Origin: Schlesneria sp.
GTDB taxonomy: Bacteria > Planctomycetota > Planctomycetia > Planctomycetales > Planctomycetaceae
Assembly (NCBI GenBank): GCA_028291515.1
Contig: JAQGHU010000040.1
Coordinates: 62,001 to 126,000 of the forward strand
Reading direction: 5' to 3'
DNA: 64,000 nucleotides
Positions 43,262 through 52,240 of the stretch are shown here, one piece after another; positions within the stretch are counted from its first letter, which is position 1; each line of letters starts with the position of its first letter. Below the pieces are notes generated by a model. That model saw only the letters and a list, made by a program, of their open reading frames with translations, was not told the origin of the DNA and made no database searches. Position numbers and translations under genes: made by a program.

Positions 43262-43865
43262 GTTTCCAACTCAAAATCGAACGAGCGGTCTGCCCATTTA
43301 GCAGCGAATTCCGCCGGTTCCAGTAAATCTTCTTCCCGATCCCACGCTGGGCGGAAGGCGAGATTGTAACGAAAGTCGCTGACTGCAACATCCCACGCCG
43401 TTGAATTCCGAAATCTTCAGAGCACCAATGGTTGATGTGCTTCCCTGATTGCTTGGTGTCGACTGTCGTAAACGTGATATAAGTGTAAACTGTATAATAG
43501 GTTGAGACTTGTTCTGCATGCTTTGCAAGTAGCGGATCCGTGAATGGAGCTGACACATTGAGGCCCTGATAATTCGCGCCACACTTAAGCTGCTCGATCA
43601 TGCACCGCGGCCGATTTGCTGCTGGAATTCCTGTGATGTTTTGAAAACAGAATGGCAGCGAGACCCGATAAATATGCCCCAAAGTGAAATGTCACTTGAG
43701 TTTCATGCGTATCCTGGACGTTGTGATTGGAATTGTTTGGGAAAGTATCGCGAGTGCGCATTGTTCTGCCGAGTTGAAATCTGAATGGGTATACTCCACC
43801 AGCCGGCAGCCTCGGTCCGGCTGTGAAGCTTTGATTTTCGTCCCGCCTTCAGAGAGGCACTTCCC
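43262..43865. other. AT-richer gap before htrA
   Basis: About 600 bases. It is visibly AT-richer than its surroundings around 43480-43510, where TATAAT occurs at 43493-43498, but I find no matching -35 box. Frames on the minus strand here (43245-43682) are not protein-like. The htrA promoter should be in this stretch. Confidence 0.4.
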
Positions 43866-45359
43866 ATGCGCCAAATGTCGACTCTCGTCCTGTGTGGCGG
43901 AACGCTCGTTGCCGGGCTCGTTCTGGGAGCAGGATTTGGCTCGTCGACTTTCCCTCGCACTGTCCAAGCCGATCCGTTGGATTCAGCCACCACTGAACGG
44001 CTCTATCGAGAGCTTAGCCAGGATACGTCGGCGTTTCAGGAAGGGAGCAATCTGCTGGCGAAGATTACCGCCGTATGCACTCCCGCTGTCGTCCATATTC
44101 AGAGCGAACGCAAGGTTCCAGGTCGAGGACGTGAAGAAGAGACCGGTTCCGGCGTGATCATGAACAGCGCCAAGCTGTCGGGTTTTTTCGTGGTGACGAA
44201 CGCTCACGTTGTCGACAAGACACCGATGGAATCGATCTCCATTCACCTGCACGACGGACGGCAACTCCAGCCTGAACGCGTCTGGGCCGATCCCCAAACT
44301 GACGTGGCAATCTTGAGGGTGAGCGCCCCCAATCTGACGGCCGCGAAGTGGGGTGACAGCATGCGGCTGGATATTGGCCACATGGTCCTGGCAATGGGCA
44401 GTCCATTCGGCCTCAGCCGCTCGGTCACGTTCGGCATCATCAGTGCCAAAGGGCGACGACAACTGAAACTGGGGCAGTCGGAAGTGCTGAACCAGGACTT
44501 TCTACAGACGGACGCAGCGATTAATCCCGGTAACAGCGGTGGGCCGCTGATCGATATGCAGGGTCGCGTCGTGGGGATCAATACTGCGATCGCATCATCG
44601 AGTGGTGGCAATGAAGGGATCGGCTTCAGTATCCCCAGCCATCTCGTTCAACGCGTTATGGAGCAACTCCTTGAACATGGCGTGGTCACCCGGGCGTGGA
44701 TCGGCGTCAAACTCGACGACAAATTCGATTCCAAAGCGGCTACCAAGCTAAAGCTCGATCGCCTGAGCGGAACCCGTGTCAGCGAAGTGTTTCCGAATTC
44801 GCCTGCCGCACGCTCCGGATTGCAGTTTGACGATGTGATTCTGAATTTCGATACCACGGATGTTCAGGATCATGACCATCTCATCAATCTGGTCAGCCTG
44901 TCTCCGATTGGCAAACGCATTCAGATGGTCGTCTGGCGCGGTGGCAAGAAGATCAACCTGTTTATCGTACTGGCTGACAGGAGCGAGCTTCCGGCGAATA
45001 GCGAAGCACCCAAATCAGAGTTGGGTGTCCCCGTTCGCACGATGGGCTTAACGGTCCATCCACTTGATGAAGATCTGGCAGATCAACTGGGCCACTCCCG
45101 AGCCGCACGCGGCCTGTTGATCATGAGCGTCGATCGGAACGGACCACTCAGTCAACGCCTTCAGCCGTACGATATTATCGAAGCGATTGGTCGAACCCCG
45201 GTTTCCAATCTCGATGAGCTGACCGAGGCACTGAATGCCAATGCCGATCGCGATTCAGTCGTCCTGCGCATCCATCGCGGAGACAGCGCAGAATCGGGTT
45301 TGGAGGAACAACTGATTGTCTGGAAACGAGCCCAACAGGCCGAGTCGAGTGACAGATAG
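43866..45359 (+). CDS. HtrA/DegP-family serine protease with two PDZ domains
   Basis: 497-residue periplasmic quality-control protease and chaperone. An N-terminal hydrophobic segment (STLVLCGGTLVAGLVLGAGF) exports or anchors it. Catalytic triad: His114 (VVTNAHVVD), Asp146 (PQTDVAIL), Ser224 (INPGNSGGPL). PDZ1 begins near residue 285 (ARAWIGVKLDD-like block, VTRAWIGVKL; SGTRVSEVFPNSPAARSGLQ) and PDZ2 near 385 (LGVPVRTMGLTV; ARGLLIMSVDRNGPL). AGAGG precedes the ATG by eight bases. It stands alone upstream of a PfkB-type kinase. Confidence 0.95.
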   Translation: MRQMSTLVLCGGTLVAGLVLGAGFGSSTFPRTVQADPLDSATTERLYRELSQDTSAFQEGSNLLAKITAVCTPAVVHIQSERKVPGRGREEETGSGVIMNSAKLSGFFVVTNAHVVDKTPMESISIHLHDGRQLQPERVWADPQTDVAILRVSAPNLTAAKWGDSMRLDIGHMVLAMGSPFGLSRSVTFGIISAKGRRQLKLGQSEVLNQDFLQTDAAINPGNSGGPLIDMQGRVVGINTAIASSSGGNEGIGFSIPSHLVQRVMEQLLEHGVVTRAWIGVKLDDKFDSKAATKLKLDRLSGTRVSEVFPNSPAARSGLQFDDVILNFDTTDVQDHDHLINLVSLSPIGKRIQMVVWRGGKKINLFIVLADRSELPANSEAPKSELGVPVRTMGLTVHPLDEDLADQLGHSRAARGLLIMSVDRNGPLSQRLQPYDIIEAIGRTPVSNLDELTEALNANADRDSVVLRIHRGDSAESGLEEQLIVWKRAQQAESSDR

Positions 45360-45440
45360 CGGCAAACCGTTATTGTAGGGCGTCTCGGGCAGGCTGGTCC
45401 TGCGAAACGTTGTCACTTGTCCCCTCGGATCTCTTGTCTC

Positions 45441-46478
45441 ATGCAGCTCGATCGCTTGCAGGCCTTGCTGGGCCAGTTCCCTACCCGGCGCATTGCTGTG
45501 CTGGGTGATTTCTTCCTGGATAAGTATCTGGAAATTGACCCCGCTTTGGCTGAGCCAAGCCTGGAAACAGGCCGCGTGGCTCATCAGGTGATCGGTATCC
45601 GACGCAGCCCGGGAGCGGCCGGCACGGTGGTGAATAACCTCGCGGCGCTCGGGGCGGGTCAATTACAGGCAATCGGAGCTATCGGAGACGACGGCGAAGG
45701 GTACGATCTCTGTCAGGGTTTGGAACGACTGAAGTGTTCAACCAATGGTTTGCTTCGTTGTTCGGACATGATGACCCCCACGTATCTCAAGCCGTGCGAT
45801 ACGGGGGTACATGGTTTAGAAGGCGAACATTCTCGCTATGACACGAAGAATCGACGACCGACTTCAGAGACGATCGTGGCTGGAATCATCACGAATCTGG
45901 AGCGGATATTCCCTGAAATAGACGCGCTAATCGTGATGGATCAAGTCGATCAGGCGGATTGCGGCGTCGTCACTGCAGCAGTTCGAGATCGTCTGGCGCA
46001 ATTCGCCAGGCAGTATCCGCATGTCTTGATTTGGGCCGATAGCCGGCGCTTCATCCGGCAGTTCCGGAATGTCACGATCAAAGCGAATCAGTTTGAAGCC
46101 GTGCATAAGCTGAATCCCGCCGTGGGAGAAGAGGTATCACTCGAAGAACTGCATCGGCTCGTTCCCAAGTTGCGGGCAGAAATGGGAGCGACCGTATTCG
46201 TGACTTGTGCCGATCGAGGGATCCTGACCAGCGACCCGGAAATCACATTGGTGCCCGGAGTCCGAGTGAAAGGTCCCATCGACCCGACTGGTGCTGGGGA
46301 CAGCGCCACGGCAGGTGCAGTACTTTCTCTGACGAGCGGTGCCACACCCGCGGAGGCCGCATTGGTTGCGAACCTGGTGGCATCGACTACGGTCCAACAA
46401 TTGGGGACGACCGGCACCGCGTCGCCTGCACAAGTCTGCGAAGCGTTGGCTGAGTGGACACGGCAGCAGGCGAATTGA
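45441..46478 (+). CDS. PfkB-family sugar kinase (RfaE/HldE-like)
   Basis: 345 residues; ATG 45441 is chosen over TTG 45417. The N-terminus (RRIAVLGDFFLDKYLEID) and the glycine-rich PGAAGTVVNNLAALGA block resemble the kinase domain of heptose kinases (RfaE/HldE), and the catalytic DPTGAGDSATAGAVLSL near the C-terminus is the PfkB signature. The family transfers phosphate from ATP to a sugar; heptose-7-phosphate is possible for lipopolysaccharide core synthesis, but no adenylyltransferase domain follows. The stop is three bases before the next start, so it is likely co-transcribed with the methyltransferase. Confidence 0.87.
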   Translation: MQLDRLQALLGQFPTRRIAVLGDFFLDKYLEIDPALAEPSLETGRVAHQVIGIRRSPGAAGTVVNNLAALGAGQLQAIGAIGDDGEGYDLCQGLERLKCSTNGLLRCSDMMTPTYLKPCDTGVHGLEGEHSRYDTKNRRPTSETIVAGIITNLERIFPEIDALIVMDQVDQADCGVVTAAVRDRLAQFARQYPHVLIWADSRRFIRQFRNVTIKANQFEAVHKLNPAVGEEVSLEELHRLVPKLRAEMGATVFVTCADRGILTSDPEITLVPGVRVKGPIDPTGAGDSATAGAVLSLTSGATPAEAALVANLVASTTVQQLGTTGTASPAQVCEALAEWTRQQAN

Positions 46479-46480
46479 AC

Positions 46481-47677
46481 ATGGACTTCGTTCGTTTTGA
46501 TTCCGATCCCATTGTGCTGCGTTTGAATCGTGATCTGGCTCGTACGATTAAACGAGGACACCCCTGGGTATTCGCGGATGCACTACGCGATCTGCCTCGT
46601 ACCGTCGCGGGGTCGTCCGCAGTGCTGCTCGACAATCGCAAAGGCCAACCGATTGCAGTCGGTTTCTACGATCCTGCGTCACCGCTGGCATTTCGAGTTT
46701 GTGATACAGACGGACGGGTGAAACTCGATCAGCGATGGGCTCAGGGCCGCCTGCACGATACGTTAAGTCTGCGCCGATCTTTGTTTGATTCAACAACGAC
46801 AGGGTTCCGACTGGCGAATGGCGAAGGGGACGCTGTACCAGGCCTGGTGATTGACATCTATGGCGAGACGGCTGTTGTGAAGCTCGACGGGGCCGGGCCC
46901 TGCGGCTTCTGGCAAACTGACGGGATTGCTGACTGGTTATCACGCGAAGCCGCTATCGGTTGCGTCTACGAACGGCGCAAAGAGCGAGGCCGTGAGGGGC
47001 GGCCACTTATTGGGACCGAGCCTTCGGATCCCGTGACCTTTCTAGAAAACGGACTGCGATTTACTTCGGACATTGTTCGCGGACAGAAGACCGGATTCTT
47101 CCTGGACCAGCGAGACAACAGGCATACGATCCGCCGGTTGGCTCAAGGTCGAAGTCTCCTGAACTTGTTTGCTTACACTGGCGGATTCTCCGTCGCCGCA
47201 GGTGTCGGCGGTGCATCACACGTCACGACGGTGGATTTGGCCCAGCCTGCGATCGACGCCGCGCGACAGCATTGGCGACTCAACGAGCTCGATGATGCGA
47301 CGCACGATGCGATCGCGGTTGACGCCTTCGAATATCTCGACGAAGCAACTGCGAAACGCCGACGATGGGATATCGTCGTCGTCGATCCCCCGTCGTTCGC
47401 TCCCAACCAGGACTCTGTGACGAAAGCGAAGGCCGCGTATCAAACGTTGATTGCTGGGGGAGCTCGATCTACGGCATCCGGCGGTCTGCTGGCTGCGGCA
47501 TCGTGTTCGAGTCACATCGACTTGTCCACGTTCCTCGCGATTTGCGAAGAGGGGATCTCTGAGGCTCGACGACGCGGCACTGTGTTGGCAATTCAAGGAC
47601 AGCCGGCCGACCATCCCAGCCCGCTGGCTCTGCCAGAATTCCGCTACTTGAAGTTCGTGTTGATCCGAATCGACTGA
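46481..47677 (+). CDS. RlmI-like 23S rRNA methyltransferase
   Basis: 398 residues, start ATG 46481. N-terminal PUA-like domain (RDLARTIKRGHPWVFADAL, then VLLDNRKGQPIAVGFYDP), linker, and a Rossmann methyltransferase domain: LLNLFAYTGGFSVAAGVGG (~223-241), VVDPPSFAPNQ (~300) and AAASCSSHIDLSTF with the candidate catalytic Cys (~340). This arrangement fits RlmI, which makes 5-methylcytosine in 23S rRNA; a related rRNA or tRNA target cannot be excluded. The preceding kinase gene ends two bases upstream, suggesting an operon. Confidence 0.88.
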   Translation: MDFVRFDSDPIVLRLNRDLARTIKRGHPWVFADALRDLPRTVAGSSAVLLDNRKGQPIAVGFYDPASPLAFRVCDTDGRVKLDQRWAQGRLHDTLSLRRSLFDSTTTGFRLANGEGDAVPGLVIDIYGETAVVKLDGAGPCGFWQTDGIADWLSREAAIGCVYERRKERGREGRPLIGTEPSDPVTFLENGLRFTSDIVRGQKTGFFLDQRDNRHTIRRLAQGRSLLNLFAYTGGFSVAAGVGGASHVTTVDLAQPAIDAARQHWRLNELDDATHDAIAVDAFEYLDEATAKRRRWDIVVVDPPSFAPNQDSVTKAKAAYQTLIAGGARSTASGGLLAAASCSSHIDLSTFLAICEEGISEARRRGTVLAIQGQPADHPSPLALPEFRYLKFVLIRID

Positions 47678-47712
47678 ATATCAACTGGCAATCAGCAGAT
47701 TGCCAATGACAA

Positions 47713-48540
47713 CTATGGCACCATCAGTTCGCTGGTTCCATTCGGGCCGCCCTTGCCGGTTTCGCGGGCCTTCATTTCGATCGTCACTTCGGTCGTTGGT
47801 TTGAAGGCATCTCGTGGTTCTTGTGGATCTTTTATCTCACGAGTAATCTTGGCGCTCCATCGGGCGACACCAAACGGCACCTCCGGGCTCTTCCAGATCG
47901 TCGATTCCATGATCGTGCGACTCTGCGGACGTTCTGTGGTGACTTGTCCCTGCCATTGTGATGCGGTCTTCACTTCGGCCAATCCAACTTCAGGATCAAC
48001 AGAGGCTTCCACTTCGCGCAGCTCTCTGAAATAGCCCACCAGGATTCCCAATGGGTACAACTGCAATGCGGGTTCCGTGAGCACTTTAGGGTCGGTTTTG
48101 CCAACCTTTCGATAGCCTTTCACCAGAGGTAAGAAACTGATGGGAACCCCTTCGCTGTCAACGTTGTCGGTAATGACCGCTGAATCCGGAATCAGAACCT
48201 TATAGATTGTCGTGCCGGTTAGACCGGTATCGATCTTGCCGTCGATTTCTCGACCCCGCTCGATCTTGATTTCGATCCAGCGGCACTCAGTCGTCTCGCC
48301 TCGATACTCGGCCGATTCGGCTCCGACCGACTTAATCCAGACATGCTCGATCCAAGGGGTGATTTCGAGATTCCCGGCGGCCCCGTCGGGACGGATTTCG
48401 GATTGGGCGTAGGTTCCTTCGAACCGGACCCATGTTCCGTCTTCGGGTAACTGGCAAACCACACCTTGAGCGCACGCGACTTGTCCAATCACGCCAATGT
48501 GAGCGACCAGGCAAATCAGTGCTGCAACGAAAACCTTCAT
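47713..48540 (-). CDS. Secreted protein, unknown function
   Basis: 275 residues from ATG 48540 (AAGGG nine bases upstream; the frame is open to 48795 without protein-like sequence). Signal peptide KVFVAALICLVAHIGVIGQ, ending near residue 25. The mature part is beta-rich: WVRFEGTYAQSEIRPDG, IEHVWIKSVGAESAEYRG, CRWIEIKIERG, and a block ending WSAKITREIKDPQEPRDAFK. I do not recognise the family; the layout of strands suggests a lipocalin-like or beta-sandwich protein. Convergent with the RlmI-like gene; a 7-base hairpin (GGCAATC/GATTGCC, 47686-47703) lies between them without a T-run. Confidence 0.75.
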   Translation of the reverse strand: MKVFVAALICLVAHIGVIGQVACAQGVVCQLPEDGTWVRFEGTYAQSEIRPDGAAGNLEITPWIEHVWIKSVGAESAEYRGETTECRWIEIKIERGREIDGKIDTGLTGTTIYKVLIPDSAVITDNVDSEGVPISFLPLVKGYRKVGKTDPKVLTEPALQLYPLGILVGYFRELREVEASVDPEVGLAEVKTASQWQGQVTTERPQSRTIMESTIWKSPEVPFGVARWSAKITREIKDPQEPRDAFKPTTEVTIEMKARETGKGGPNGTSELMVP

Positions 48541-48771
48541 CGGAATATACCCTTCCAGACCAGAAACTGTCCGAATGTCCAAGTCTGGCAGACGTTGGCA
48601 CCCCTGACAAGATCGAATCGCCGCCGAAATCACAATCGTGGCAAGGGGTTTCGGGGTTGTTTCATCCCTTCCGTGTTTCTCGACGACAGCAGGGTGGCTA
48701 CGATGGAACTCCGTTTCCAACGATCGTGCCTTGGCGGCCCTCTGTCCCACTCTATCCAGCCTCGCCGACCT

Positions 48772-50331
48772 ATGACCGCAGAAAAGATCTCTCAAACACC
48801 CACAATATCAGTCGGACGCGTCTACCTTGTCGGTGCAGGACCGGGAGATCCCGGCCTACTAACGCTACGTGGAGCCGAATGCCTGCAGCAAGCGGAACTC
48901 GTGCTATACGATGGACTTGTTAACCCGCTGCTGTTGCGACACAGTCGGGCGAATTCCGAACGAACGTGTCGTGCTGAGGGGCCGACAGGTCGTCATATTC
49001 CTCAGGAAGAGATCAATCAACGCTTGATTGCGGCGGCTCGGCAAGGCAAGACGGTTGTGCGTCTGAAAGGGGGCGACCCCTTTATCTTCGGACGGGGTTC
49101 CGAAGAGGCCGCGGCTCTGCGAGAAGCTGGGATTCCCTTCGAAGTCGTTCCAGGAATTACTGCCGCGACGGCCGCCGCCGTCTACACAGGAATTTCCCTC
49201 ACTCATCGCGATCATGCGTCGGCGGTCGCTTTTATCACCGGACACGAGGATCCGTCCAAGCCAGCGTCCGCTTTGGATTATGACGCGCTGGCTCGGTTTC
49301 CCGGAACGCTCGTCTTTTATATGGGGCTTCATCGACTGGACGCGATCGCCTCGGCGTTGGTCGCTGCTGGAAAGCCTGCCACCACTCCTGTGTGTGTCGT
49401 CTGCCGCGCAACTCAGCCGCTGCAACGGACTGTTACGGGGACTTTAGCTGATGTCGCTTCCGTAGTCAGCACGGCTGGCCTTCATCCCCCCTCGCTGGTG
49501 ATTGTGGGCGAGTGCGTGAAGGTTCGAGAGCAGGCTCGCTGGTTCGAAGACCGGCCATTATTCGGCCTGCGAATCGGTATCACGCGTCCTGAAGAGCAAT
49601 CGACCGATGCGGCGCGGCGCGCGTACGAGTTGGGGGCATTGCCTGTCCTACTACCGACGATCGAAATCGCCCCTCCCGAAGATTGGACCGCAGTCGACAG
49701 TGTACTCGGTCGCCTGGATCAATTTGACTGGATCATCTGGACAAGCTCCAACGGCGTGCGAGGGCTATTAGGGCGACTCTGGGAACTGGGTGGCGATACG
49801 CGCCGCCTCAATCACGCCCAACTTGCTTGCATCGGTTCTTCGACCGCGGCCGAATTGGAAAAATACTCGCTTCGGGCCGATGTTGTCCCACCAGAATATC
49901 GGGCAGAGTCGCTTGCTGCTGAATTGAGTTCGCAAGTCTCGGGGAAGCGGGTTCTATGGGCACGCGCCAGTCGAGGTCGTGATGTACTTCCTCAAGAACT
50001 GACGAACGCCGGTGCGTCATTGGAACAAGTCGTCGTCTATCAGAATCGCGATGTCCCGACACTTCCGGCCCATGAATTGGGACAGATTGAACGAGGGGAA
50101 CTAGACTGGATCGGCCTTTCGAGTCCCTCGATCGCTCGTTCGCTGGCACGTCTGCTGACACCAAGCGCTCGGCAGCATGTCGGGTCCAGAACCCGATTGG
50201 CCAGCATCAGCCCCGTGACGACGGCGGCAGCGCTTGAAGTTGGCTTACCCATCGCGGCCGAAGCGACCACATACACTTGGGAAGGTTTGTTTCAGTGTAT
50301 GGTGAAGTCGGAATTGGAGCGAACTCACTAG
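48772..50331 (+). CDS. Fused uroporphyrinogen-III methyltransferase and uroporphyrinogen-III synthase
   Basis: 519-residue two-domain tetrapyrrole enzyme. Residues ~1-255 are the SAM-dependent methyltransferase (CobA/SumT): VYLVGAGPGDPGLLTLRGAE, VLYDGLVNP, VVRLKGGDPFIFGRG (~97-111) and VPGITAATAAA. Residues ~262-515 are HemD: IGITRPEEQSTDAARRAYEL, WIIWTSSNGVRG, LACIGSSTAAELEK and an end TTYTWEGLFQCM. HemD closes hydroxymethylbilane to uroporphyrinogen III, and CobA then diverts it to precorrin-2 for sirohaem or B12. I start at ATG 48772; the frame runs 5' to 48466 across the secreted gene's start but is not protein-like there. Confidence 0.93.
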   Translation: MTAEKISQTPTISVGRVYLVGAGPGDPGLLTLRGAECLQQAELVLYDGLVNPLLLRHSRANSERTCRAEGPTGRHIPQEEINQRLIAAARQGKTVVRLKGGDPFIFGRGSEEAAALREAGIPFEVVPGITAATAAAVYTGISLTHRDHASAVAFITGHEDPSKPASALDYDALARFPGTLVFYMGLHRLDAIASALVAAGKPATTPVCVVCRATQPLQRTVTGTLADVASVVSTAGLHPPSLVIVGECVKVREQARWFEDRPLFGLRIGITRPEEQSTDAARRAYELGALPVLLPTIEIAPPEDWTAVDSVLGRLDQFDWIIWTSSNGVRGLLGRLWELGGDTRRLNHAQLACIGSSTAAELEKYSLRADVVPPEYRAESLAAELSSQVSGKRVLWARASRGRDVLPQELTNAGASLEQVVVYQNRDVPTLPAHELGQIERGELDWIGLSSPSIARSLARLLTPSARQHVGSRTRLASISPVTTAAALEVGLPIAAEATTYTWEGLFQCMVKSELERTH

Positions 50332-50413
50332 CGCTCTGACATGACGCTAGCGGCATTTTAGAGTTTTCGGTCAGCTTCGTGGGTGAGGCGACAAGCTAAC
50401 GAGGATCGCGGCC

Positions 50414-50884
50414 ATGGAAAGTGACAATCAGCAAATACGAATGCTGTCGATTGCTCACTACGTCGTGGCAGGAATGATGGCATTGTCTGCCTGCATCCCA
50501 CTGATTCATGTCACGATCGGCCTGCTGCTGTTCTTGCATCCACCAGAGAACGGACCAGGTGGCGAACCGTTTCCTGCCCAATTTGTCGGACTGATCGTTG
50601 CGGGTGCGGGAACTTTGATGATCCTGTTCGGTTGGGCAATGGCAATCTGCATCCTATTGGCGGGGCGATCGCTGGAACAACGACGGCGTTATCGTTTTTG
50701 CATGGTAGTTGCCGCGATTATCTGCTTGTTTCCACCTCTCTGTACGGCATTGGGAGTGTTGACGCTGATCGTACTGTCGCGTCCCTCCGTCCAGACTCAA
50801 TTTGGGCAAGCGGGACCTCTTCCAGAATCTTCGGACGAAATTCCATTCGCCGACGCCGATGATCGCGATGCGACTACGAGTTGA
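50414..50884 (+). CDS. Small membrane protein, unknown function
   Basis: 156 residues with three or four membrane helices: about 12-40 (IAHYVVAGMMALSACIPLIH, VTIGLLLFL), 55-82 (FVGLIVAGAGTLMILFGWAM) and 96-120 (MVVAAIICLFPPLCTALGVL). The N-terminus is charged and the acidic tail (DEIPFADADDRDATTS) is cytoplasmic or periplasmic. Proteins of this shape are common in planctomycete genomes, without a known role. Ends in an 11-base convergent overlap with the amidohydrolase gene. Confidence 0.75.
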   Translation: MESDNQQIRMLSIAHYVVAGMMALSACIPLIHVTIGLLLFLHPPENGPGGEPFPAQFVGLIVAGAGTLMILFGWAMAICILLAGRSLEQRRRYRFCMVVAAIICLFPPLCTALGVLTLIVLSRPSVQTQFGQAGPLPESSDEIPFADADDRDATTS

Positions 50885-51821
50885 AAAAGACGCGTTCGGC
50901 AGTCTTCCGAAGCAGCCATGCCATGTCTTCGGCAGAGACGAAATCGAGTTTATCCCTGATCAGACTGATTGACGCTTTGTAGTTGTTCACTCCTTGAATC
51001 TGATACGGGCAGTCACTCGCCCACATCAGGCGCTGGGGCCCGAAGGCGTCGTACAGGCGTTTGATCATCGGTATCAATTCGACGTGCGGCGGCTTTTTCT
51101 GCCCCAAAGCGTAAAATGCGGAAAGTTTCACGCAAGTCTGCTTGTGCCGCGCGAGGCGAACGAGTTTCTGGATGTCTTCGTCCCGCGTCTGACCATCAGT
51201 ACCGATTCTTGCAAAGTGGTCGATCACCACCGGTGTCTCGGGGTTTTGTTCACACATTGCGTCAACGCCGGGAAGATGTTCCGGATTCACCAGACAGCAC
51301 ATGGCCTGCCTTGTTTCGGCACCGGTCTTCCACATTTGACGCATCCCTGCGGTGTTCAGCCAATTCTCAGGTTGAACTTTGCGAATGAAGGGGGTGATAC
51401 GAAATCCGGTCACACCTAGCGGTTGCAGCCGATTCATTTCGGCTCCTGAAGTAGATTGGTGGTCGTCCACCATTCCAACGACTCGAAACCGCTTGGGATG
51501 ACGACGAACTGCATCGATAAGGTAGGAGTTATCGAAGAGGTGGAAAACCGAATGCTGAATCAGTACGACTCGCGTCACCCCTTCGGGGCCGGCAATCGCC
51601 ATCAGCTCATCATCGGTGAAACTTGCAGGTTCGAGATCTCGCTTTGTCAGTCCCGCGACTAGAGGAAACTTGTCGGTCTCGGCGGGCCAGATATGCGAGT
51701 GCGCATCAATCCAGCCATCGCTCTCTTCCGCCTGGGCTAATGATGCCAGGACCGAAAGACCGGCAGCCATGGCACCGGATTTGATCGCTTGTCGCCGTGT
51801 CATCGATCCCCATTCGTTCAT
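50874..51821 (-). CDS. Tat-exported amidohydrolase (TIM-barrel metal hydrolase)
   Basis: 315 residues from ATG 51821 (AGGA seven bases upstream). The start of the protein carries a twin-arginine signal (MTRRQAIKSGAMAAGLSVLA), so it is folded before export. The metal site HxH is His41 and His43 in DAHSHIW; other expected ligands are in VIDHFARIG and the Asp of MWASDCPY. This fits the amidohydrolase-2 family (lactonase, decarboxylase or hydrolase). No substrate can be named. Confidence 0.88.
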   Translation of the reverse strand: MNEWGSMTRRQAIKSGAMAAGLSVLASLAQAEESDGWIDAHSHIWPAETDKFPLVAGLTKRDLEPASFTDDELMAIAGPEGVTRVVLIQHSVFHLFDNSYLIDAVRRHPKRFRVVGMVDDHQSTSGAEMNRLQPLGVTGFRITPFIRKVQPENWLNTAGMRQMWKTGAETRQAMCCLVNPEHLPGVDAMCEQNPETPVVIDHFARIGTDGQTRDEDIQKLVRLARHKQTCVKLSAFYALGQKKPPHVELIPMIKRLYDAFGPQRLMWASDCPYQIQGVNNYKASISLIRDKLDFVSAEDMAWLLRKTAERVFFNS

Positions 51822-52240
51822 CGCGCGTTCCTGTGCTTGGTACGGCAAGAAGTCTGACATCAACGATCACTATAACTCGCTTCAAGCAGCTTGTCAGAAC
51901 GCATCAAGCCCAAGCTGGAAGTGCCCTAAAAACTGCGTCACCCCGACGCCAGTGGCAGGTTCCGCCGTTTCTGGGCAAGTGTCATCCGCCGACATCGGCC
52001 ATTCAAAGCAGTTCGTCCGCATCGGAAGGTGCAACGGGAGTGTGAGACTTTGTGGCTTATGACGAAAGTAGCTTTTGTAGCGGTAATTCGCTCAACAGCG
52101 TCGCCCTACTTTTCCGAAAATTACGGATAACCGCTAGAGGTGGAATAACCGTCAAGGTCCCGGACCGCGCGGGATTAGCGGGAAATGTCGCTGGGCAGGG
52201 GTGGCGTGCGAGGTCTTCTCAGCAGTCGCTGGAGCAACCG
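51822..52240. other. Intergenic region before the giant surface protein
   Basis: About 420 bases. A long-range inverted repeat TAGCGGTAA ... TAACCGCTA (52077-52085 and 52126-52134) lies just upstream of the giant gene and could fold in its 5' leader. No small gene, RNA gene or certain promoter box is visible. Confidence 0.4.

Noticed and set aside
43493-43498. TATAAT that could be a promoter -10 box
   Set aside because: No acceptable -35 box at the right distance on either strand.
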